From: Seiridium cupressi
Lineage: Eukaryota; Ascomycota; Sordariomycetes; Amphisphaeriales; Sporocadaceae
Reading direction: 5' to 3'
Assembly (NCBI GenBank): GCA_036674765.1
Contig: JARVKI010000109.1
Span: 1 to 64,000 of the forward strand
Length of the DNA: 64,000 bases
Part shown: in pieces, positions 42,960 through 55,077 of the stretch
Numbering within the stretch: position 1 is the stretch's first letter
Layout of the letters: each line of letters starts with the position of its first letter
Program-made: the position numbers and the translations under genes
The notes under the pieces: model-generated
Told to the model about the DNA's origin: nothing
Seen by the model: only the letters and a program-made list of their open reading frames with translations
Databases searched by the model: none

Positions 42960-45134
42960 GGTGTCTCGTATATCCCACACCCGGGAGGGGCAGAACCAGT
43001 CTGAAGATGGATGGGTAGGTAGTGAGTGAAGACTGCCAGCGCAAGTACGGCACTTGTTCTGTGACCTCTAGCTGGAGGCAGGCAAGAAAGGATGACCGTT
43101 GGAATGTGTGAATGTGGTGGGGTGTGTGCAGCAGCAATGCGAGCAAGGAGGGCACCTGATGCCCGCAGATGTGTACAGATGCGTCTGTTTGGAATGTCGA
43201 CACCAGTCTATAGCCGGAGCTTGGACGTTTTGTTGTTGAATGCGCCAAGGTAAGGATACCAGGCACGGCTCCAGTGGACAATGGGCAGTTGACAATGCGA
43301 TGCTGAGCATGTACTTAGTGCCGGCACAAGTGGTGCGAGCGACTCGATCGCGTTCTCGAGCACTGAGCGGGAAGGTTCAAAGAGAGCAGCAAGCAGAGTG
43401 GAAGACAGTTGCCGGCGACAGGAGCCCTAGAGTTTCACTGTGATGACTTCAAGGCAGGTTCGAGCAGAGTCACGCAGGGGCAGCCCCTTGAGCGCGGATG
43501 AGCATGGCTATGCAAATCACAAGGACTGGCAAGACAAGACGTCGTGTTTCAGATCAACAAAGTGGGCGCAGCAACAGGGAGTGGAGACCCCTGACCAGGA
43601 GCTAAACTTGCCGAGGGTTAGCACACCTCGTTTCGCTGCTGGGCTGCTGGGCGCTGGGCAATCCGGCGTCCCCCACCTCAAAGAAGCTGGTGAATAGCGT
43701 CGCCCAGCCTAGCAACAGCCGTCCCGGCCACACCCAAATGTGGGCACCAGGGCGAAAGAGGTCATCTGCAATGACGTCGCGCTCTTGCCTCGCATTACAT
43801 TGGAGACTTGGCATTCTCCATTCGTTTGCGGGATAGGAATTGTCGGCAGCAAACAGGCCGGCTTTATTGGCTACTCCATGTTCTCTATCTTGATTAAGCT
43901 TTCCATTCATACGCAACCGTCAATTCGCACCAAGGTTTGGCTCATGCAACCAAGCGCCGGATCAGCAGCTTCGAGAATCGTGGGAGTTGCTTACTGTGCC
44001 TCAGCCTAATTGATGATGCGGCGTTTCGCTACCCGTTGGAAACGTGGAAATCTCCGAGACAGGCGGATGGACGCTAAGCAGATGCGCAGTGTCCTGTGAT
44101 CTTCAGGCACAATTATTACATACCTAGGGAGCCGCCAAGTCCTCACCCAGAGAACTATTCGGAGAAGGAGGTAAACCGGTAGAGCAAACCCCTGTCGTAC
44201 AGCCTACGGGTAATAGCTAAATCGGAAACGATAATTGCACTCAGATTGCGAGGATAGGCACATATCATTTGATTCTGAGTGATGCACAGCAGTATAGCAG
44301 AACAAGGATCGTACACACGAATGGGTCCCACCCTGACCATCTAGTTGCAGTCGCACAGGTTACTCGGCAACGAAATAACACAGCATTAGACAACATGCTC
44401 AACGTTAAAAAGACTCAACACATTATGTCTGCGGAACCACCATAGCCTCTAGACGCTGTTATCTTAGTTCTGTCTGCAAACAGCTTGCGCGGCAACACTT
44501 CGACAAGAACGGAATGTCGTTACAAAGCGTTTGCCGTTCTTCCCAGAAGTGGAATGGCCTCGGGATATTCCTGACACTTGACAGCCCAGAAGACCCCACC
44601 TCGGTTAGCTTGCAGGTTGATCCGGAAATAGAAATCCACCAGAAAGCGATTCAAAAGCCTGTGGCTGCCACGCAACTCACTTGCCACAGAACTGGGTTAC
44701 TCAGCCACTAACCACGCAATCTGCTTGGATAGTCAGTCAACTCGCTATGTACCCAGCTGAGATCGCGGAAGGCAACAGCTTATGGGCTTGATGTGGCCGC
44801 GCTATTAAGCTGCCAAATGGGTTTACTTTTGGCTGCCTCGTATGAGATTGGTGCTGTGAATGCAGTTCGCCTTTCGCCGCCAAACGCAGGTCACGAAAGA
44901 CTGCTATGGATCTCATAGCCATTTGTTTGAGGCAGTGATACAGTCGAGCTAATGAAGTTGCCGTCCAATCATGTCATTGACCACTGTTGTGCAGACCGAT
45001 GTCTCCCACAGCCTCGCATGTGCTCAGAATGTCTCGGAGCATCACGCGCCTACCTACTTAGGAACGAGGCAATTGCTCTGTAACAGCTAGTATCATGGGG
45101 CTGCTCCATTGTTAGATTTTGACGTGGCAGGATT
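42960..45134. other. Gene-poor stretch upstream of chitin synthase
   Basis: Holds the chitin synthase promoter and leader. Several short open frames on both strands, none with a motif or good start. Confidence 0.55.
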
Positions 45135-45290
45135 ATGCGAGATATCCCGCCTTATGTTATTCCATCGTACACCTGGAAGTCTGATGAGATCGTTTTCGGG
45201 CATGACTTCCGTCGAGCATCCGATTCGGCCGGCTTCCGGAAGGCCGAGAAGACATGCAAGCTTACAATTGCCGGCAGACTTGACTACGCA
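45135..45290 (+). pseudogene. HET-domain fragment
   Basis: Fifty-two codons resemble the start of a HET (heterokaryon incompatibility) domain: DIPPYVIPSYTWKSDEIVFG corresponds to the family's '.PPYAILSHTWG.DEV.F', and SAGFRKAEKTCKLTIAGRLD to '.AGFRKI..TC..A...GLDY.W'. The conserved WIDTCCID that should follow is absent. The surrounding frames are closed, so this is a relic of a HET-type gene, a family that expands and decays readily in ascomycetes. Confidence 0.6.
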
Positions 45291-46610
45291 ATAATCCACA
45301 GGACCATCTTTATTGGGACATGATTCAGCTGATAAGTTTAACTTCTAATAAAAAGTATATATAAGAACGCTGAAGCCAGGGTATTCTAGCCCGAGTCCTT
45401 GACAATATCCAATACCAAGTATATCAATTATAGTCTTTACGACGCAAACGCTATAAAGCTCACTAGGGAGATGTGTATAATATTATTACCATTTCAAAAA
45501 CAGATAATCCCCATTATTAGCTCACTTGTAGCTTTCCACAAAAACTCCTTGTTGCTATTATCTCGCTGTGAATGGAAGAAGCAACCGTTATGGCAAACCC
45601 TTCTTGAGCTACGTATGTATGCGTCCCATCCAACGTCACCCTCTTCTTTAGGTAACTCTTGCCAGCCACTACGGTGAAAATGTTGCTACCACGTTAAACG
45701 TAACGAAAACAGAGAATCACCCAGGGGTAACGCGTGATTGCAGCCATGAGCGGACAACTTACTACTCTAGCATAAAGTCCTAGTTTCGAGTATACGTATG
45801 TCGGACTCTGATATTATTTCTGGGATATTATTATTATTATGAAAATACTTATGCGCTGAAACAATGATGCGGAGTCTTCATCTTAATGTGTCGCAGCTTG
45901 CGCTGTCTGGGGCGTGCCTTAAGTTTAGCGAGGTGACGAATGGCTTCCTTTTTCTATTGACTGGTGAACCACTTATAAGCTCAGTAATCACTCAGCCTGG
46001 TATCGTCGTTTTTTTCTTTTTTTTCTTTTTCTTTTTTCTTTTTTTGGTTAGATATATCAAGCATCTACTCCGCTGGGTTATACTCGGATTGTACCTTGCT
46101 CCGCCATTTTGTTCAAAGTAAGAAATCAATGTCGAGCCTCGTTGCCAATTTCACCAAAATAGATGCTCTGCTTTTGGTTATCTAGAAGTAATAAGCGACT
46201 GAATATGCTAAAAAGCAGTGAGTATGGTTGGTGGATCGTGAAGAGGGTAGCTTGTCTATTATCGGTAAGCTTCTTATCGACCAAGCCGTCTGACCATCAA
46301 GTCCAGATGTTAGTTCATCTAGCGCAAAGATGAGCTATTTTATCACAGAGCTTTGCTAGTTAGACGGACAAATACTGATAAATAACAAGAGCTCTGGCTT
46401 GGCGGCTTGTTCTACGCCGGTAGTAAGTCGTTTACGTTGCTCGATATTGAAGCCTGCCCGTCATTGATTAGTCTCGCAGGGGTAATACTTAGAAAATCTT
46501 TTACCGCTCTAGCATACGCCTTGATTTATGAGCAACGTAATTGAAACATCACATCTTTTGGTTCGCGTTGCGCATCGCGTACCGCATCTCACGTGCGTCC
46601 TCATCTAGAG
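45291..46610. other. Intergenic with polypyrimidine tract
   Basis: Rather AT-rich, no gene. A 37-nt T-rich tract with scattered C lies at 46009-46045. Confidence 0.6.
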
Positions 46611-46817
46611 ATGCTATCTATCGTCGTTCTGTTCGTGGCCGGCGTGGCTGCTGCCTATGTCTTCCTTGGGACTCTGGCGTACCTGATACTGGATCCAAGA
46701 GAGCCACATGCTACCGCGGGGACCATTCCCTTCATTAGCCCCCTCATCGGCATGCCTACTGAGAAGGGCAGTATGAGTCGCAGTGCACGCAGCTCTAAGA
46801 CACGTCGGCTGATATGA
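46611..46817 (+). pseudogene. Cytochrome P450 N-terminal fragment
   Basis: The reading MLSIVVLFVAGVAAAYVFLG is a membrane anchor, and the following AGTIPFISPLIGMPTEKG fits the proline-rich hinge seen in fungal P450s related to the CYP7/8-like group ('..TIPF.GH..GM...KG'). A GTATGA donor follows in phase, but no later P450 exon (I-helix, ExxR, heme loop) can be found before the transporter pseudogene. Only the first exon survives. Confidence 0.45.
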
Positions 46818-47572
46818 TTGAAAACGACTTTCACCAACGCTGCTTTTGAAGCTGAAGGCTCGACTCTAGAAACCACGTCCACACGCATCGGTCCCCTGGC
46901 ATCGACAACTTTGAAGTGTCGACTAAGGACCAAATTCCCAAAATGTGCAGCAGTATGTACATATGTAAGAATACTGCCCGTTACGCGTCTGTATGCTTAT
47001 GCCTAGAGGTTCTGCCAAAAACCACCCAGGCAAGTACGCCATCACTGACCGTTACCATTAGAGCAATCATCACACAAACCCATGTTAACGCCATCTCCGA
47101 CGTCGGGCCAGGTCTCACGGCGAGTGCTTCGTCTACCTCTGAAACATGGTAAAATACCACTATCACTGGAGGACCAAGTCTTGTTACTAGCTGTTCTCTC
47201 ACGACTCAGTTGCACTGTTATCAAGGGATAGGTGCGTCAAACTTTAATTTGACTTTTCTATTTTCAATTCTTATTAACGCAATTTTCTATTCACTCAAAC
47301 ACAATCAGGACCGACATGTCTTATTTTTAGCGCACTGCATGTGATAATTTAATTGTACTGATAGAGATTCTGCGATCATAGCGTAGGCAAAGTTTAATCT
47401 CTCATGGATCTAATCTTAGCCATGTGCCCAGAGAGTCGCATGTACGCATCAATGAAGTAAACATCGTACAACTCATATTATAGCATGACTAGACTATCGA
47501 GAGGTGATGAACCACTGTTAATCCATGCTAAGCACCATGAATCCGCAACAGAAACCCGAATTTCCGTGTCGC
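46818..47572. other. Intergenic, no gene seen
   Basis: The remaining P450 exons would be expected here but none can be read. Open frames are short and featureless. Confidence 0.55.
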
Positions 47573-49285
47573 TCATGCATTGATAGCCTCCTCGTTGCGC
47601 TTCCTCTCCTTATGCATCTGCCTTGCCAATTTAACACCATATCCATGCTCGCAGGCCTGGCAAACATGCTCAAGCGACAGTCTCGTATCCTCGGGGTAGC
47701 AGAACATAACGAAGATCCTACCAAGGAAGCAGATGCCCGAATAAAAACCCAAGCACCACTGGGAGTTATACCCTTCATCATCGAGAGGAAAATAGAGTCA
47801 ATGATGATGTTGCAGCCACAGCAGGTTACGGTGTTCGTCATACATGTAGTTCCGAGAGCTCGGACCTCGAGTGGCAGAAGTTCAGTGCCGATCCAAGCGA
47901 TTGTAGCGACATTGACACCGCCGGAAAAGAAGGCGATGCAGAGAATGATTGCGACCAGGACGACGATGCCTGCCCAATTGACGGAAGTTGCCTCGAGGAC
48001 TAGATCTTTCTAGACTGGGGTGAAGTAGAAAGCAAATAGCGCAGAGCACAAGAGTCAGGGACTGAGGAAGAGAGCATTAGCCTCCAAGTCAATGAAAGAG
48101 AATTGGAGAATGAGGTTGTCCTTACCATTTCAAGTACTGTGGTCAAAATAATGCGGCGTCTTCCCACTCTGTCGACGATAACCAAGATGACAATACCGAA
48201 GATGAAACTGGTTGCGCCAACAACGATGGAGACAACCGTGGCGTTCTCGAACCAACAAGCGCGAAGAGTGTTGCTGAGCAGGACATGAGAGTACTGAAAC
48301 CACCAAGCTGAGAAACTAAAGAGTCCTGTCAGTACTGGTCGTCAATATTCAGAATAGCCAAGACTTACTGGTCATGATAGCGCAAGTTGAGATCAGCGCC
48401 CGGAGGTTTGAGGGAACGCAGTGCAGCTGCTTGAATTGGCATGCGAGAGATTTTCCAGCGAGGGCATTGTTTTCCACTTGGATCTCGTGCTCAATATGGT
48501 CGACCCTGGCGGTGACCTGAGCCTCAGTGGCGTGCGGGAAGACGCGCGCAATCACACGCGGAGCCTCGTCTCGCTTCCCGTGTGCAATAAGTGAACGAGG
48601 TGATTCGGGATAGAGCAGCATGAAGAATAGCACAATTGGGGGCACGACTCCGATTACTACCATCCAGCGCCACCCGTGAGCAGGCCCTGTCAAGGCAGCG
48701 CCCAGAGCGTAGGAGATCAATTCTCCAAACGTCACGCTCATGTTACCCAAAGCAAATATTCGGCCTCGATATCGTGCCCGTGCTAGTCCGCCCACATAAA
48801 GGGGCTGTTGGCTTGTTATTAACGGGTCTCTCCGACTACTGGAGTGCTGTTCACTCACAATGATCATGGCAGCTGAACCAATACCTAGGCCGACTACAAA
48901 TCTGCCGACTGACATTTGCGCAATACTGAATGCTGAAGCCTGTATGATGGATCCGAGGAGAAAAAGAACGCATCCGATATAAGCTCCATATTTACGGCCA
49001 AACTCGTCGACAGTCATTCCTGCCACGACGGCGCCAATCAGAGCCCCACCGGAAGTGAGGGATGTGATCAGTTCCTGCTCGCTCGAGGAGAGCACATGTC
49101 CAAGGTCGGCGTGTAGGTTTACGAGAACAGCAGAGATGACACCGGTATCGTAACCTGATCATGTCCGTGTTAATTGATGATTCATAATACTTGTGCTACT
49201 CATTCTTAAGAATCTATCAAATACCTAGGTATCCTCCCATGGCAACGGTGGCGGCGATACGCCACACGGCGTTCGAGGGTCCAGT
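47573..49285 (-). pseudogene. MFS sugar/inositol-transporter pseudogene
   Basis: Reading down the minus strand gives TGPSNAVWRIAATVAMGGYL, then GYDTGVISAVLVNLHADLG, VDEFGRKYGAYIG, PESPRSLIAHGKRDEAPR, IVDRVGRRRIIL, IAWIGTELLPLEVRALG and FLSMMKGITPSGA, all hallmarks of the MFS sugar porter family (12 TM helices). Introns at 49224-49155 and 48858-48805 are intact. The gene is broken: single-base shifts near 48250, near 48030 and near 47743, plus an in-frame TAG just after the second (CAG to TAG would be a RIP-type change). The family C terminus (CYPEDTRLSLEHVCQACEHG) is still readable, ending at 47573. The first exon is not identified; a TAG precedes TGPSNAV in frame. A working transporter cannot be made. 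Confidence 0.8.
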
Positions 49286-50151
49286 CTACTTGATCGAGGC
49301 GAAGTATTCTCGGACTCGGGTTTCGATGTGTCGAGCTTCTAAACACGATTGGCGCCATAGCACTTGAAGTCATCCGTCTTGTCGTGGGCGACAGGTCGAT
49401 GAAGATGAGTGGCAGACAGATTATTGATTGTGTAACAATAATGTCAAATATATGCACATCTCGCTGCCAGCTGAGGCTAGCCAACGACTCAACGACAGGA
49501 ACACAAGAAGAACCAATCGACCACTCTCGAACTTGTAAAGAGAACTCAAAAACGCTCCAGTCACGGTGAGACTAACTGAATTACCGGGACATTGTCGAGA
49601 AAACACATCTGATCTGATAAGCCAATGTGGTGCTAAGCGAGATAAGTGCAGTCCACGTTCTGACTTCCCAAGATTGTCCAGCACCCCGGATTTTGTTGCA
49701 ACTAGGCGCCTCTGGGGAACCCAGCAAGAATGATGTAATGCTATGAGAGATGCTGTGTTAGTTACGGGGTTGGCGCCTGGCGCTCGTGACAGTGATTTAG
49801 TGCATTGTGGAGAATGCTGGGTTAGGGATCTTCAAACCGCAGCATCGCGCCAGGACTTCTCAGTTGATCAGATCGGGCAATGTTTTCCGCTCTGCGTGAC
49901 CATATGCCGCGCTGCGGGGTCAAAGTGCAGTACAAGTAGTGTAATACAGACGCTCCTGCTATGGCCACGGGGATTTCTTGCCCTGAGGATTCTCAATTAT
50001 CCACTGCCCTGGTCCGCCCGCACATCCGGTAATGCGACGCCAAAGCTTTGCAGTTGTTTCAGCGAGTACCCTGCCATGCTTGTTGTCCCACGATTCGCCT
50101 CGGCTTGAGGGTGCCAGGTATGCAGGTCGATTTTTAGAAGTACAGAGCTGA
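49286..50151. other. Intergenic or unresolved 5' part of regulator
   Basis: The DNA-binding part of the downstream regulator should lie here. I looked for a Gal4-type cluster on the plus strand and found only a loose Cys pattern near 49895-49930 that does not fit C-X2-C-X6-C. Confidence 0.45.
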
Positions 50152-51627
50152 GAGAGAGAGCTGATAGACCTCAGCCCGGCCGAGTCGCACACAGGGCGGC
50201 GGCAGTACCCGCTGGCCGGGAGCCCGACCCTCAGTGCATTTTCCGGTTCACATGCTCTAGGTGGAACTACCATCCAGACTAGCGACGAGGCCAGGTTCAT
50301 CACTTATTACATCCGGCACTTATCGCACTGGGTAATCTTCTCGTGTGTATGGTTCGCCTAGCAAGGCTGCTGACCTTGCCAAATAGGTTGACATCTGTGA
50401 CAAGAGATGCCACTTCGCGACCGAAGTCCCGCGTCGGGCACTCCAGCAGCCGTTATTGGCGTATTCGCTGAAAGCTGTTGCATCACGCCAATTGAGCCTG
50501 GTCTCCTCAATAGGAGATATAGACCCGGCAGCCTACTACAGCCAGGCTCTCACTATACTGATATCGAAGCTCAGCGGACCAGTAGAGGGTCTGGACGAGA
50601 ATATCCTAGCTGCTCTGGTGCTTCTACGTACCTATGAAGAGATCACCGGCAGACTAGGGAGCATGTCGGTCAGAGATGCCATGTCCTTTGAACAACAGCA
50701 AGGCGATGACACAGGCACTCATTTATCCGGAGTCACCCAGTTGCTCAATTCTGTCGCGAATTTCATGGGCAAGGGCGGTCTCGGAGAAGCTGCAAGTTGG
50801 ATAGTGCTTCGTCAAGATATGTACTTCTCCTTGACCAGGTCTCATCCAATGCGTATACACCTGGATAGCTACGCCAAAGCAAATGCCTTCACTGACGACT
50901 CTGCGGAGTCCATTGCTAACCGAATCATCTTCATATGTGCGAGGATTCAGGCCTGTGCTTTTGATACGACAGGCAGGGCGACTGTAACTCAGTGGAACCG
51001 GCTTAGGGCTGATGTCGACGATTGGTTCAACTCAAAACCTTGGGGCATTCGGCCAATGTGGGTGGACGCGGTAGAGGATGGGCATGCATTGCCCCGGGCT
51101 TGGTTACATCATCCAGCTTATGGTGAGCTCAGGTGTAAGACAAAGATGCGGGCTGATGCTAAACAACCTTGTTTGCAGTCGTAGCATATCAGCAGTACTA
51201 CCTGTCATTGATGCTCCTCGCCGTTTTCAACCCAGAGCTGTGGAACCCTGGCTTCAACAGTTTTCAGAAGAGGCGCCAAGCTGACGTGCGTCCCCCACCC
51301 GGCATTAGAGAAACGTATTCGGTACTGATGTTCATTAGGAAATCGTCTTGGAGAACCTTCGCTTAGTCATTGGTCTATCAATCTGCCATCCCTCCGTAAT
51401 GCCCGCCAGGTTCCTTGCATCGCACATACTCCAGACTTGTGAGCCCTCCTCACCCCAGACTTCTTCTCGTGATATCATTGTCTCATTCCTCCATAGGCGG
51501 CACGTATTTGAATGATCCTATGGAGCAACAAGAGACATTGCAACTTTTGCAAGATACGGAAGCGCACTGCGGCTGGCGTACGAAGCCGACAGTCGACAAG
51601 TTGATAAGTTCATGGTCAGGGTCATGA
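50152..51627 (+). CDS. Fungal-specific transcription factor, 5' end unresolved
   Basis: Exons 50152-50331 (open from here), 50387-51122, 51179-51285, 51339-51438 and 51497-51627 join in phase and encode about 415 residues of the fungal-specific regulatory domain: EARFITYYIRHLSHW joins VDICDKRCHFATEVPRRALQ, then LLAYSLKAVASRQLS, LDENILAALVLLRTYEEIT and VVAYQQYYLSLMLLAVFNPE. The last exon ends with GWRTKPTVDKLISSW. This is the C-terminal part of a Zn2Cys6-type regulator. No zinc cluster or start codon could be assigned; a TGA closes the frame at 50149-50151. Either upstream exons were missed or the 5' part has decayed, like its neighbours at 45-49 kb. Next to CPR on the same strand. Confidence 0.65.
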
Positions 51628-52281
51628 AGGAATACTCATACGGACCTTCGCATTATACTGCCTGCATGTCATGTGATACTTCCTAAAAAATGTGCATCGA
51701 GTAATCGTGATCTATTGACTTTCATGTTTCCCTATACATATCGGTGCATGCATCAATGGCGTCATTGCACTTCCTGCGACAGTTTCTACTTTTGTGAAGT
51801 GGGCGACATGTGATCTTTGAAATTGTGGTTTTGTGGGGAGCCAAGCTTCCATTCCTTGGTTACTGCTCTCACCGAACTAGGAAACTTTTTGACACGCGGA
51901 AAAACCTTCCACATATGTATCGCTTGGAAGTTACTAGAGCCGATCGTCTCTAATGCTATAGACTTACAGGGGAACGGTGCGCTGATGATTTGTCGCTAGG
52001 GTCCTAATTGGCTCCAATTGGCGGGGCAGTCAAGGGTCTCCGGGGCCCCGCGCTGCTGTTCGATGAGATCGAATTTCCTAAAATGGTACGTGTAGAACGG
52101 GATGAGCGAGTGTTTACTAGTAATTGGTCTTGGGTAGATATATATCGCCAGCTGTGTGTCCAGTATGAAATACAATTAACAGGGCACTTGAGATTAATGA
52201 GTTGAGCACTATTCGACCTTCGACTTTCACCTTCACCGTTTCAATATTATTTCCAAGGGACCGCATAATAGATTGTCCAAC
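51628..52281. other. Intergenic, CPR promoter region
   Basis: No coding sequence supported. Should contain the promoter of the reductase gene. Confidence 0.6.
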
Positions 52282-54475
52282 ATGGAGACGCTCGGCACAG
52301 GTATCGAATGGCTACCGCCGGCGTCACAGAATGTACTTGAGCTCTTAAAACCTGCCACATACACAGATGCTGCCGCCCTAGCGGTCTTTACAGCCGCGTC
52401 AGCAGCATACACATTACGGAAGTACACCTGGGACAAGCCCGATCCATTTCAGCATATATGGTACGAAAGACCCCAGGCAAGTGACGGCGCTGGCAGCGCT
52501 GCGAGGACGACACGAAATATTGCAGAGAGACTAGAGGAACTGGTAAGCGATAGTCATCCATACGTGGTCTTCAAAGCTAATGCCGCGAAAGAATAAGCAG
52601 GTTGTCATTTTCTGGGGTTCACAATCAGGAACAGCAGAAGGGCTAGCAAACCGCCTGGCGCGAGAACTCCACCAACGATTCCGGCTCGAGGCCCTCTCGG
52701 CAGATCTGTCAGACTTCGACCCCGAGACGATATCCCAGATTCCAAAAGCCAAGACGGCTCTTTTCATCTTGTCAACGTACGGTGAAGGAGATCCGAGTGA
52801 CAATGCTTCTACCTTCTGGGACTGGGCAGCAAAACTCCGCCAAGCATCGCTCACCTCTCTACAATACGCCGTATTCGGATTAGGCAATAGCGATTATAAG
52901 TACTATAATCGCGTCGCCGATGTTGTCAACCAAGCGCTACACACCGCTGGCGCAGAGCAGCTGCTGCCCATCGGGAGAGCTGATGATGCACACGGTACCA
53001 CCGAAGAGGACTTCCTCACTTGGAGGGATCAACTGCTCGGGTTCTTGGGAAAGCATCTTGGCCTCGAATCGCAGGATCTCAAGTACGAGCCAGTATACTC
53101 CGTGGTTGAAGACGAGTCCCTCGAGCCTCAAGACCTACACAACGGCGAGCCGGTTGAACAAAGAGATAATCTTGGCAAATCTGCCGCGGGCAACAGTCCT
53201 ATCCGCCCATTGAAGATCAAAGCTACGCGTGAGCTGTTCACGAATTCGACCCGCAACTGTATGCATCTCGATGTCGACATCACCGACCATCCACAGATTA
53301 GTTACAAAACAGGCGACCATATGGCTGTCTGGCCCATGAACCCAGACGAAGAGGTGGAGCGCCTTATTCGCGTATTAGGCCTGTCGGCACGCCGCCAAAT
53401 TCCCATCTCCATCACTTCCCTGGACGCAGGCAGCAAGGTCCGCATACCAACTCCAACCACAGTCGAGACTCTCTTCCGGCACTATCTCGAAATCTGCGCC
53501 CCGGTATCCAGAAATACTGCTCGAAGTCTCGCCGAGTTCGTCCCCTCAGGAGCCGCTAAATCATTCCTCCTTGAAGTCAGCAAGGACCGAGAGACCTTCG
53601 CCCAATTCATCGCTGCCACTCATGTGAACCTCGGAAGATTGCTCGACGTCGCTGTTTCACAGGACACAGACGTCGCTAGCCCATCGATTCCTTTGTCGTT
53701 CTTCATCGAAGTCCTTCCGCGGATGCAACCACGATTCTACTCCATCTCGTCATCAAGCATCGTCTCACCACGTACACCTTCCATTACCGTCCTAGTCAGC
53801 AACACGGAGATCTCCGAAGCATCAACTGCACCAATTCCCGGTCTTGCATCAAACTACCTTCTCGCGCTCTCCCAATCGACGGCTGCCCCTGAAGTCTCGA
53901 AGCACCCCGCCGGCCTGACATACCACCTTTCCGGGCCCGGCGATGCCCTCAAGGACCACAGTCTATTCGCACACATTGTCAGATCGAAGTTCAAGCTTCC
54001 CGCGCAAGCCTCCTGCCCAATCATCATGGTGGCAGCGGGAACGGGCCTCGCGCCATTCCGGGGATTCTTGAGCGAGCGATCACGTCTCCACGCTATGGGC
54101 AAGCCCGTGGGCGAGATGATGCTGTTCTACGGATGCCGAAGCGCCGACGAGGACAACATCTACGAGTCGGAGCTGCAAGAGCTGGAGCAGAGCCTCCAGG
54201 GCAAGCTACGCGTGGTGCGGGCCTTCTCGCGGGCGTCAGGCGGCAAGAAGGTCTACGTGCAGGACAAGGTCCAGGAGCATGGGGACGAGGTGAAGAGATT
54301 GCTGGGCGCCGACGCTTCCGTTTATGTCTGTGGGCGGGTGAGCATGGCGCGGGAGGTGGAGAAGACGGTCAGTAATGTCTGGCGGACGGAGAAGAACTTG
54401 GATGACACTGCGGTGAAGGACTGGAATAACAGCATGAAGCGGAACCGGAAATGGCAGGAGGATGTTTGGGGTTAG
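52282..54475 (+). CDS. NADPH-cytochrome P450 reductase
   Basis: Two exons (52282-52542, 52592-54475) give 714 residues. An N-terminal anchor (residues about 28-48) is followed by the FMN domain (VVIFWGSQSGTAEGLANRLA, then LFILSTYGEGDPSDNA and YAVFGLGNSDYKYYN), the FAD domain (PRFYSISSS) and the NADPH domain (MVAAGTGLAPFRGFLSER, FYGCRSADEDNIYE, then YVCGRVSMAREVE). The C terminus ends in a Trp (WQEDVWG). It delivers electrons from NADPH to ER P450s. Intron 1 could end three codons later (52600) without changing frame. Such genes are usually single and unlinked to P450s; here it lies about 3.4 kb from a CYP53-like P450 with a regulator between, so it may be a second, pathway-specific CPR. Confidence 0.95.
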
Positions 54476-55077
54476 AAAGTGTTAGATGTGACATAAATAG
54501 AACATGTAATAGATCAAACCTAGATTCTTGACCAATCGTTGATCTCTCCATTCGATTATCACCATCTGAGAAGACTTGAGATTTCTATGAAGAAAAGGAA
54601 AGTGTATGACCATGACTTGTTCAGGTATGTTTTGTCTGCACTCCAATCTACATATTGGAGTAGCCCCACCAAGAGCATGCTCTAGCCCCGCCTCACCTGC
54701 TGCCACTGCGCGGCCTGTATAATATACGCCCATGAGGGTCTCGAGCCACTGTAGACTTGCACTACTGCCTTCTTAAGTAGAAATTGGAGGCAGTATTGTT
54801 GTAGCATATAGAGCCTTTTCGATTTTCTTTTTCTCTACATATAGTGATGGCAGCATGACGGTGGTCATATTATTTGCACATGATATTTACTAAATCTCCG
54901 CTCTAAAGGCTTGTGACGGCTAACTAGAGCTCCCATGTGTCCCTCAAATGTGATTGTCTGATCTGTGTTTTAGCAAATCTAGGCGGAAACTTAGCCTTGA
55001 TCGCGACTTACATAGTTGAAGTAGGCCATCCAAAGGTCTTCTCTGTTTGGGCCAGGATATCGAGAAGCGCAACCTGT
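54476..55077. other. Convergent 3' region with lost regulator tail
   Basis: Between the CPR and regulator stops. Bases 55077-55008 (minus strand) still read as the regulator's C-terminal 22 residues plus stop, one frame off (see the regulator entry). Otherwise no gene. Confidence 0.6.

Noticed and set aside
47525..48013. 162-codon plus-strand open frame
   Set aside because: It is the antisense of the MFS transporter's C-terminal part, which gives the clear family match.
49890..49940. Possible Gal4-type zinc cluster upstream of the regulator at 50.2 kb
   Set aside because: The spacing reads C-X3-C-X6-C in one frame only and no second Cys triplet follows; not good enough to call.
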